64,000 nt of DNA from Hemerocallis citrina (Eukaryota; Streptophyta; Magnoliopsida; Asparagales; Asphodelaceae), in the NCBI GenBank assembly GCA_017893485.1, contig CM030363.1, positions 111,223,073 through 111,287,072 of the forward strand, in the 5' to 3' direction. The translations under genes were made by a program, and so were the position numbers. This document shows positions 12,890-22,348 of the stretch, piece after piece. Position 1 is the stretch's first letter. Each line of letters opens with the position of its first letter. The notes beneath the pieces were generated by a model. It saw only the letters and a program-made list of their open reading frames with translations, had not been told where the DNA came from and searched no databases.

Positions 12890-12912
12890 AAACCCTAACC
12901 CTAACCCTAAAC
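12890..12912 (+). repeat. Telomere-like CCCTAA repeats (telobox) in A2 leader
   Basis: Three consecutive CCCTAA(C) units, AAACCCTAACCC and onward, sit just downstream of the TATA-like box. They resemble the telo-box found in 5' leaders of many plant genes. A3 and A4 have CT-rich leaders without these repeats. Confidence 0.8.
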
Positions 12913-15900
12913 TACCCGGCCTCCCTACCTCTCTCTCTCTCCCAATTTGCTGCCCCCAACCCGACAGCCCCCAGGCCGGCGCCACCCCTTCCAGGATGCC
13001 GACAACCCACCTCCGGCTGCTCTCCTCCCGGCCGCACCCCAACACACCCGAGCCCACTTCTCCACTACTCCCGATCCTCTCCCCTCGGCCCATTTCCTAC
13101 ACCACCCTCATACAACTCTCCTTCACCACCGCATACTCCCTCATCCCTCTCTCTTGATTGGTGCACATGCACGTAAGTTGCACGTGAGTTGTTGATTTGT
13201 GGATCTTCGTTCGTGAGTTGTTGATTCGTGGATCTTCATTCGTGGATTCGTTGATTCGTGGATTCTCATTCGTGGGTTTTGCTCCTTACTCTTGGATCTC
13301 GTTGTTCTTCATCTTTGGTTAAGGCAAGTAACTTGTACTCCAATTTATTTGTTTGATACAAGTCAAAAATACCACCTATAGTGTAGTTGGGTGTAGAGAC
13401 GAATCTTGTTTGTGTTAGGTTTGATGGGTTTTGTCTCTATTGTGAAAATTTGACCATAGATGACTCACGACACAATATGGACATGAATTAACTTAGGATT
13501 TACCTGTTCTTGGTTTTGATCATGTATGAGAGACTTTTGTGAGAATTCGTAATTTGGTTGAGACCCATGTGATATATTTTGTGTGGACATGCTAGATACC
13601 ATAAATTATGATGTTTAGACACTTGGTAGACTCGATTTCATGTTTGGGTATGTTTTGAACAAGTTTGGTATGATATATGTTAAGTTGTTGTTAAAGGAAA
13701 AAATCTGTATTTGTCACTGATCTATTTTGTTTGCTGTTTTGGACTGTCTTGAAATCAGTATCTTAATTTCAGTATAAAACATGAGTTTTAGAGAATTTTT
13801 TCTATTTTCAAACCTCTCTAACCATGCATGATTTTGTTTTCGTATGACTGTTCTACTACAGAGGTGTCGACTTTTTCCAGATTCTGTTTTTCGGTAAATT
13901 TGATGACAAATCATTTTAAAGAATTATGCTACGTATATTATTTTGCTCCAAAACTTTGGTCAGTATTTCTTTATCTAGTTAGGGATTACCCATAATTCTG
14001 GTGAATTTTATTGATGAGTTTTATGTGATGTTTCATGCTCGTTTACGAAATCTATACTTGCTATATTTTGCTCGTTGTTCTATAAAGAACCTTATTTTCA
14101 CTATGTTTCCTTGTACTGTATGAAAAATATTTGTGAAATATGAGATTTAGTTTGTTTTATTTATTTTTATCTCCCTTTGGAGGATTTGGATTTCGTTTCA
14201 CGGCTTGCGAGATATTTAAGTTTTTGTACAGCAGTGTTGGGAAATCCAGATTTTTCAAAGTATCGTTTCTTGATGTTTTCTTAATTTTGATGACTAAACT
14301 AATTTTACTGGAATATTATGAAACTTTATGTTTTGGTTCTAGACATATAGGGAAGTACCTCAGATTTTTCCTAGAGTTATTTAAGGAGTTTTAATGCTGT
14401 TTTTCTAACTGAGAATTCATTTTACTGATTTCTGACTGAACGTATTTTTTGGATTCAAATCAGTTTTGAGTTATGATTTTTTGAAATATGATATGACTTA
14501 TTTATATTCTCTGGATTCGTGTGGAAGTCTATTTTTCAGATTCTTTGACGGATCCAGATTTGCATTTCTGTAGCGATGGGATTCACTGTTTTAGTACTGT
14601 ACTGTCTTGCTGTCCTGAATATGAACATACATTGTTTTGCTCGTTTATGTGACTGTATATTATTTATGAATGTTTATTTGTTTCCCTGAACCTAATACTG
14701 ATTATACCATATTAGTTTGACACTATTTCGTATACTTTAATGCCTGTTTGATGACCATAATAAAAGTAACCAAGCCGGAGTTTAAGGGAAAGATCTAGTA
14801 GTGGGAAAGCATAGAAATGTGTACTTAGAACGGGGGCCCGTATTTTCCATCTGATTATTTGTTATCTGTTTATGAGATCATGCAAGATTTTGATTATCTA
14901 ATTCCTAGCTACATACTTCCATATGAGAGGGTGTACTCAGAAGGGGCCCGTGATCCCATCTGTTACCCAACTACATACTTCCTATGAGAGGGTGTACTTG
15001 GAGGAGACTTCGTCCTATCTGTTGCATGATCATCTGTTACCTATCTGTCTAGATCTGTTATCTGATATCTGTCCGAACCCTGAGTACACAATCCTATATG
15101 ATCTCCTACAAAATCTACAAACGTAACTGTTTTGAATGTAGCAACCATGTGATAAAAAGATGGCACATGAAGTGCTACCTAGTGAATAATTAATACAAGA
15201 CTTATAAAAATCTGCATCTATATCTGTATCTGAAATCTGAATCTGAATCTGTTATATGTATCTGGCTATCTGTTATCTGATTATCTGATTTCCTGTTCTC
15301 TGTCTGACATTATCACTTGACACTATTATTTGACACTATCTGTATATCTGTCTGTATGCCTTTTGACTTTGATACTTGACACATGTTAGTATACCATGCT
15401 AGTTGATTCTGCTATACCATGCTAGGTCTATTTCTGCTATTATTAGATTTGTTTAGTTTTCCCCATGTACTTGTATCCTACATTATAAGTGGCCCATAAC
15501 TTGCAATTGACGGGTACTTGTTTTCTTTTTCCTTCTTCTGCAAATTTACTAATTGCAGATCAGGATGGTCAGCTGCCAGATAGTATTGGTGAGATGATGT
15601 ATTAGTGCTGGATTTTCTGCTTTATTAATACTATTTGTTGCTTGAAGTTGAATAAATTGTACTTGATTACTTGGATATTTATCTGTATTTGGGCAATGTG
15701 ACCCAGGATATTTGACTCGTTCAGAATTTGATTATTTGAGATTATTATATTTAGTTTCAAGTAATTTCTGTTGGTATCTTATTTCGATTATGCATGTTGG
15801 TTGATACTTTTTCTTTCGACTCTGATTATTTATGTGATATGTTAGATTCTTGAACAGCTTATGGATGATGAAAATCATTCGCTGGGCTTTTTTCGCATAT

Positions 15901-16659
15901 CTGTATTCCGTATTCTTTTTTGGGAAACGGAGCGTGACATTAAGTTTAGTTAAAATCATCACAACCTAGAGCTAGCTTACCCTACCGGACTTAAATCAAC
16001 ACGAGAGAAAGTTAGCCCACACTGGCTACTTCTCAAAGAGAGAGCTAACCCACACTAGTTACTCCTCAAATTTCCATTATTCACAAAATGTCGGTTACCA
16101 AGGGTCTCGCCTAGTCTTTAGATTTCAACAACCATCTCAATAGAGATCAATTAGGTTATAAAGAACCTCAACATAAACATTTTAATCACCATCGTTGTTT
16201 CTCATTATCTACTTTCTTCATATTTATAGATCAAGGAGTATTCAACTTCTATAACAACATTCACTAGCAATTTCTGAAATCAAATTCTTTTAGACAAATC
16301 CTTGGTTAACGGACCAATTCATTCACTTTAAAAATATTATGAATGTTCCTCCAATTAATCACAAATTCTTAATACCAAAAAATTCTTAGGATTAATCACT
16401 AGAAATTCATTATTTAAATCTCACACTCATACTTTGAGTTTATTTTAAACCAACCATTAAAATCTTTAATCATATACATTTTCTTGAATTCAAATCTCAT
16501 CTAATACATGAATATGATCTTTAAATTCTCAAAATATATTTTAGAATATTATAAAACCATTCCAAAGTGTTCTAATAATATTTTAGAATATTTCTATGAA
16601 TTTTCTCAATTTTTAAAACATAAAAAAGATAAAAAATAAAATAAAAACCCGAAAAGTAG

Positions 16660-16725
16660 TCACCCGGATTCGAACCCGAGACCACAGAAACCCGCCAACA
16701 GTCGCCCAACCAGTGAGCCACTAAC
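16660..16725 (-). repeat. tRNA-like (Pol III box-bearing) module 1 in B1
   Basis: On the minus strand an A-box-like TGGCTCACTGG (16710-16720) precedes a B-box-like GGTTCGAATCC (16666-16676) by about 34 bp. Sequence around the B box can form a T-arm-like hairpin with one mismatch. It is not a complete tRNA: no convincing acceptor stem is seen. A diverged module occurs at the corresponding place in B2. Confidence 0.6.
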
Positions 16726-16811
16726 AAATTTTGATAAGGAATCTACTGAGTTGTTTTTATAACCTAAAACCTCTCTTTGATTGTATTTCAAATATATATA
16801 TATAGAAGAAC

Positions 16812-16910
16812 AGTGCCAACCCAGGCTCGAACCCGAAACCAGAGGACCCCCCCAGGCGACACTTGGCAACGCCAGGCAAGCTAGCGCCTACGCTAGCCAC
16901 AAGAGCCAAA
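16812..16910 (-). repeat. tRNA-like module 2 in B1
   Basis: The minus strand shows TGGCTAGCGTAGGCGCTAGC, then GGGTTCGAGCCTGGG about 50 bp on. It looks like a second tRNA- or SINE-head-like unit about 150 bp from module 1. B2 has the same two-module spacing. Confidence 0.5.
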
Positions 16911-18483
16911 CACTATTTCTAATTATATATATGTTCAGAACCATATAACTCGGCTATCTAGTTTATCTCATTTTTTACTCTTTCAATCATTTTCGATTTG
17001 TAATTTTTTGTCTCAATTTCTCATTAATTTTATTCATATTAGCATAAAGTAATTCTCAAATTAACTCAAATAATCACTTATATAAATCTAGTTCATTATT
17101 TGATTAGTAAAGTTGACTACTATCATGAATGTATTTTCTTTTTAGCAATTCACCCTTTCCATCGATTTTGTAATTCACCCCTAGTATTTATGCAATTTCT
17201 TAAGCATAAATTAACAACTTTATGTATTCATATACATAATTCATGCAATCTAATCATGACTTATTATTTGTACCTAACAATACTACAACATGCTTTTAAA
17301 TAGAAATTCAATTGACAGTCTATCAATTCTATGATGAAACTTTCAATTAGCATACACAATTTCTCATTACTACTAACAATTCTAATAACATAATATGCAT
17401 CCCAAAAGTAATTGAAAAACTCATACTAATTATCGATTTCAAGCATAAATTTTCTACACATGTATACTACACTAATTTAGAAAGAAAAAGAGACACCCAC
17501 CTTGTTTGAAGAACTTTCCAAGCAAATAAAACTCCTAAAATGCCTTCCACTTCTCCTCCTCGAAAACCGTGCCCCAAAAGAAAAAATCAAAATTTCCTGA
17601 AGGTGGACTCATATTTTTTTGTTTTGTTTTGGTTTTTTTTTTTTTTTTGCTCATGAAGTCCAAAAGATAGGTTGGTTTTATAAAGGAAAATTAATTAATT
17701 AAATTTAACTAACCCCACTAATCCTAATTAACTACCCACTCACTCACAACTTCTTTCAACTCTCCCCTCTTTCTCAAGCATAGCCGGCCATACTCTTCAA
17801 GTGCGCACACGTGCACGTGCACCCAATGTGCACACACATCTCAATTTTTTATTAACTTTTATTAATTTAATTGTAGGTGTATGTTACATGACAAGTGTGG
17901 TAGCATTTTTAAATGTGTATTTAAATGTAGAATTTAATCATGGGCTTCTCTTTTTAATTAATTTTCTAGTGAGACAGAAATAGATTTAGGCCTAATGAGT
18001 TTAATTAAAAATAAAGCACAAAATTTGACAAAGAAAATGAGAGGAAAAAATTGTTTATGACTCAAGAAAATTTACTAACAAAAATGTGCATAAAAATTTT
18101 ACGTGCGATGCACATAAAAACAAATATTCAAATACGAAATAGAATTGATTAACGGAAAAATGTTTATAAATAATCAAAATGTAACATACGAAAAATATTT
18201 ATTTTGATAATATTACGGATATTTCGCGTAACGGTGAAATTTACGTAATCGACAGGTGTATTGAAAACACGTGCAATACATGTGAAAATACAAAGATAAA
18301 AATAAATGTTTGAGTTTGCTCAAAATAGGATAAAAATGAGTTTTGAGAAGACGAAAAATTAAATAGTTGAAATACAGAAATACATAGGAAAATACGTTCC
18401 GACTATTACTCGTAACAGTACGACATATATGTGCAAAACACGTGGAACAAAACTTTCATAACTCAATTTTGCGGGGTGTTACA

Positions 18484-19172
18484 ACAAGGGGCCATAGCTT
18501 GACTAAGATGGAATGGCCATATATCGACGAAACCATCGATCGAGCTAGGAGGTCTTTACAACCGTCGCAACCGTCAGATACCCCAGATGATCGCACCCAA
18601 TCGAGATCGACGCCTACGATGCAGCCACGTCCCATTTCTCCTTTTGCTTGCTTCCCTGTCGTTCAATCTCACTCAGTGGGCGAGCCCTACGTTGATGAGC
18701 ATTCTAGAACGCGCCACATCACCAATGGTCATAGTGATCAGATCTCAACCGCTCAACCCCATCAGCGGGTGAGCCAACCTTTGATCAATGCTTCAAATCA
18801 ATTTAAAAAGTGTGCCAACTTGATAATTCATTAAAAAACACCCAAAAATTCATTTATAACTCAAAAAATTAATTAAAATCTAAAAAATAATTATTTAATT
18901 TGGAAAGTTAATTAAGTTTTCTAAAAAATATTTTAAATTTGTGTTTATTAATTAAACTATTCAAAAAAATGATTTTAAATTGGAAAAAATTTATTTTGAA
19001 AATCCAGAAAAAATAAAAAATTAAGAAAAATTCTAGGAAAATATTCGCCACATTCAGAAGCTTCTGATCAGTTTCAGGTATCTCTAATACACCCTGAAAG
19101 CTAAGATTGTATTCCAGAATCCAATAATAATGAGAACTACTTCCCAAAAGTTAATAAAATTGTCTCCCGGGA
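18484..19172 (+). other. Repeat-bearing flank, continuation of 10336-11569
   Basis: Sequence continues the AGCTTGAC/ATCGACGA style up to ~18800, then becomes very AT-rich (18830-19020). An ORF at 18442-18834 begins inside B1 and has no recognisable domain, so it is not called. The stretch may be the 3' untranslated region of a Tat/Ogre-type element ending in the LTR near 19230-19867. Confidence 0.4.
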
Positions 19173-19210
19173 GTGTGTGTGTGTGTGTGTGTGGGGGGGG
19201 GGGGAGGGGG
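19173..19210. repeat. (GT)n followed by poly-G tract
   Basis: About ten GT units run into ~13 G, one A and 5 G. A second tract of 15 G broken by one A lies at 19456-19471. Both could form G-quadruplexes, and G-rich tracts can also mark polypurine tracts. Confidence 0.9.
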
Positions 19211-19229
19211 TTATGATAATGAAAAATTT

Positions 19230-19867
19230 TCAACAAATCGGGCTGTACGGTCGCAGCACAGATCTTAAAGCTTCTACAGGTAGATTAACCATAACGGGCC
19301 TTATAACAGGTTCGGGCCTACTTCAGGCTCAACTACAAGACATGTGCCGCTTTTAAGTCCATTAAAAGTGGCAGATTATGTCCACTAGGAGAGACGCCCA
19401 GTCTGTGAGGGTTGTAAGTAAAATCTCTTATCCCCAGACGAGTGTCTTATCTATTGGGGGGGGGAGGGGGGAATCAACAGGATATAAAGAATTCATTTCA
19501 ATCTAAAGGATTCATCTCAATCTCATAAACTATTTCTCAGTCATATAAATATCCTCCCCTTTCTCAGTTAGAAGGTAATCTGTGAATTGACAATTTCTCT
19601 CTCAAACTCTTTTTCTCTCTCTTCTTCTGACTTGAGCATCGGATGGTCTATCGCCGGGGTCATCGCGGTATTTCAGGCTTTTTGCAGGTCCATCGGCGGC
19701 GTCAGCAACCGTCAAATTCAGATCACTGTGTTCAATCAACGATCCAGATCCAATCTCAAGAGCTCTAACCACTTTTCACGGAAATGATCAAATGTGAGAT
19801 CTTTAGTAGTTTACTTCAAATATAAACCCACTATCTGTTTGCACCCACACCAAAATTAGCACCAACA
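19230..19867 (+). mobile_element. Tat/Ogre-like Ty3-gypsy LTR (3' part)
   Basis: A TATA-like CATATAAATATCC (19544-19550 core) is followed by CTCTCTCAAACTC, then GACTTGAGCATCGGATGG and TTTTTGCAGGTCC, and ends GCACCAACA at 19867. The GACTTGAGCgTCGGAg...TTGCAGGT block and the CACCAACA end are hallmarks of the Tat lineage R/U5 region as I know it. The 5' boundary is uncertain. No Tat-type primer-binding site follows, so this is a 3' or solo LTR. Confidence 0.6.
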
Positions 19868-21615
19868 GAAATGGAGGAAAAAAGTGGCGTAAAATTGAAA
19901 GTAGTGGATGAAATTTTCAGAATGGTATTTTCGTTACTCCACATTAATCGAACAAGTTTGACAATGTCAACTGATGGAATCTAATCCCGTGACCCCCTTT
20001 AGATAGTTTAGAGGTGTATTTACTTTTCATTGAATGAAAACTAAAAGGTTATTGACGTTGACCCCGTAGTTCAGGAATGTTTTATGCAAATTACCCTAAA
20101 TTAAAAAAGAATTATTTATGTATGGATTTCAAGGAAAAGAAATAACTGTTACAATATAAATCTTAAACCCTCATCTTTACCACACTTCAGAGGTTTTATT
20201 TATTGGTAGGGACATTTATATGTTATCAAAGTAATCCAGAGCAATCTAGGTTCATATTTCACTGGCTGAGTAATATTAAAAGTTGATTTTTAAAATTAAA
20301 AAAAAACCTCTATGTATAGTTGTGGGTCTTGGCTCATAGTAGAAACCTTAATTTTATCATCTGCTCAATCCTCATATGCAAAACCTCTGTACTTCCAAAT
20401 CAGCGTCGGCTTTTGATATGATCTGCTGAAGAAAGAACTCGCAATAACAGAATGCAGTTTCTCCCTCTGTTGCAGTCTATAACACAAATGTAGTCGCCTA
20501 ACAGAATGCAGTTTCTGTTAGCATCTGCTTTTGATATGATTTGCTAAAGAAAGAACTCGCAATAACAGAATGCAGTTTCTCCCTCTGTTGCAGTCTATAA
20601 CACAAATGTTGTCGCCTAACAGAATGCAGTTTCTCCCTCTGTTGCAGTCTGTAACACATCTGAGTTTTGCCACTATAGTATCTCCTCTTGTATATCCGAT
20701 GATCATGCAGTCATCATTCATCATCATGATTGTTGGCCAAGTCTCAGATCTATGTTACATAGGGTTATCTATGTAGGCTGCATCATAAATTAATAAAATT
20801 TTCACATTTAAAGGCTTCGAGTTACTAGTTTGTTCGATTCATTTCTAAAGGCCTTCTTGCGTGCCTTGTGTTTCACTTGTATGTAGTTTCTCTGTTAAAC
20901 AGGAAAAGGGGAAAAAATTACAGTTCTGCTGATCATGTAAAATTAGAAAGAAAAAAATGTTATGCGTTAAATATAGTAGCATGCAGGACCATAACGAGGC
21001 AATAAGAATCTAATCAGACTTCGTTGTGTAATGATATCTATCAACTCCTTAAGCGTGCATGAAATTGACATTAAGGGTTAAGAAGAACGCATATAAGGAA
21101 AATACAAAAAAAATCTAGTAAAGCAATAATTAGAGTACATTATATATTCACAATCCTATCGTGTCATGTCATACACATCAACATCACCTCCCAGTCCATA
21201 GAATTGAAAAGAGTATCTACATTCTATGTCGACAGTAATATCATGTGCAGCTGCGTACAAACAATACGGAGCTATAGAAGAGTTCTATTCACATCTCGAA
21301 GGATAATAATGTCGACTAATTCCCAATGTGTGCATAAGGCTGTCAAAAATGATTATTGTACTATAACAAAATATCTAAAATGGATTAATTCAAGTGTTGG
21401 CGTAGAACAATTTAGATTATTTTATTTAATGGTAGCACTCGTCACAGTTTTACAAGGCATTTTAGGAGTCGATGAATTTTTTGCATAAAACTTGTCAAAA
21501 ATGTGTTATTTGTAAGAAAATTTGGAAGTTTTTGTGAGAGATTAAGTATCATTAAAAAAGATCCATGCATAAAATTCTTTTTGAGAATTGTTATGAAAAT
21601 TTGGTATACAATTTA
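19868..21615. other. Unassigned DNA between Tat-like LTR and copia element
   Basis: No gene with a recognisable domain is seen. ORFs of 60-94 codons (for example 21204-21488) have no family resemblance. The stretch includes the ~118-bp duplication at 20410-20650 and ordinary AT-rich sequence. It continues at 30568 after the copia element. Confidence 0.5.
20410..20650 (+). repeat. 118-bp tandem duplication plus partial third copy
   Basis: CTTTTGATATGATCTGCTGA at 20410 recurs with few changes at 20528, a period of 118 bp. The internal segment TAACAGAATGCAGTTTCTCC occurs again at ~20618, making a partial third copy. ORFs on both strands across it are by-products. Confidence 0.85.
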
Positions 21616-21620
21616 AACAA

Positions 21621-22177
21621 TGTTGACAGTACACCATACCAACCACCATACCAAACATTTGAAGGGAGAAAAAAAAAGGTGGGCACCGAATTCGGCACCA
21701 AATTCGATGACGCAATCTTTGGCAAAGAAAAAAAAAGGAAAGAAAAGGGGTAGGCGGTGATGGTGACATTTCTTCACTCCCACTCCCTATAAATTGACAT
21801 GTTTGGAAAAGTAAAGATGCAGCAGAACTGGGGAAGAAGAAAGAAAAATTAAGAGAAAACAAAGTATTAAAAGTGTTTTCTCAAAAGATATAATATTGTA
21901 TTTCTTAGAGGAACTTTGTCTACTTTGTATTTTCCTCATATTTGTGAGAGAGAAAGTTGTTTCTCCTACAATAAAAGAGAGTGAAATTGTTCTTACATTT
22001 AGAGATAAGGTATTGTTATATATACTTTCAATAGTGAAATCCTACTGCACTTGCCTATAATTTTTACCTCGTCTCCTATGGGGGTTTTCCATGTAAAATA
22101 TATATGTTCACTTTATCTTCATCATCTTAATTTTACTTTAGTTGTGAGGTAGTTTATTTTCCATAACTTTCCCAACA
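21621..22177 (+). repeat. 5' LTR of the copia element
   Basis: TGTTGACAG...CCCAACA, 557 bp. It has a TATA box (CCTATAAATTGAC, 21788-21794) and a poly(A)-signal-like CAATAAAAG near 21979. It matches 29989-30562 along its length. Confidence 0.93.
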
Positions 22178-22178
22178 G

Positions 22179-22190
22179 TGGTATCCGAGA
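22179..22190 (+). promoter_or_regulatory. Primer-binding site (initiator Met-tRNA type)
   Basis: TGGTATCCGAGA begins one base after the 5' LTR. It matches the plant copia PBS TGGTATCAGAGC except for a few positions, consistent with decay. Confidence 0.85.
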
Positions 22191-22348
22191 TTTGGATGTG
22201 GGGTGTGAAGCAGAAATATTGATAACTACATAATTCAATGTTGCAATGGGTGTAATTTCTCTTTGTGGAAAATAAAGATCAAAGGCAATCTTGAGTAAGG
22301 AACATAGCTTAGCAGTAATTGGAGATAGATCTGCAGAGATCGCAGATG

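Larger units (their letters stand above)
12438..15939 (+). mobile_element. Family A solo LTR (A2) nested in B1
   Basis: The LTR runs from TGTAACCCC to GGAGCGTGACA with perfect duplications TTAAG (12433-12437, 15940-15944). Landmarks in order: TATA-like box at 12862-12870; a CT-rich start with telomere-like repeats at 12890-12912; a GC-rich leader to ~13200; a GC-AG-type donor AAG|GCAAGTAA at 13323/13324; ~2.2 kb of AT-rich sequence; an acceptor ATTGCAG ending at 15558; and 381 bp to the LTR end. The leader ORF (12947-13195) is not conserved in A3 or A4, so I do not call it a gene. No PBS or internal region, hence solo. Confidence 0.92.
11570..18483 (-). mobile_element. Family B solo LTR (B1), split by A2
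   Basis: The element starts TGTAATGCCCCGAATTCC and ends TTTGCGGGGTGTTACA. Flanks are ATAAG (11565-11569) and ACAAG (18484-18488), one mismatch. It continues across A2, because CCTTAAG / TTTAG... matches the uninterrupted copy B2 near 37767. Net length without A2 is ~3.4 kb. Minus orientation follows family E. A TATA-like TTTATAAAAC lies at 17677-17686, a donor CAAG|GTGGGT at 17501/17500 and an acceptor TTGCAG at 11795, leaving ~225 bp to the LTR end. Two tRNA-like modules lie at 16660-16910. G-box motifs (CACGTG) cluster near the U3 end. Confidence 0.88.

Noticed and set aside
12438..15939. A2 as a host gene with promoter, UTR and intron
   Set aside because: TTAAG duplications, TG...CA ends and recurrence of the same structure at A1, A3, A4 and A5b show it is an LTR.
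16660..16725. Genuine tRNA gene on the minus strand
   Set aside because: Box A/B motifs are present but no acceptor stem or good anticodon arm; it lies inside an LTR with a decayed counterpart in B2. Kept as a tRNA-like module.
21204..21488. 94-codon plus ORF in unassigned DNA
   Set aside because: No domain, no codon-usage signal I can see, and no splice partner; too weak.
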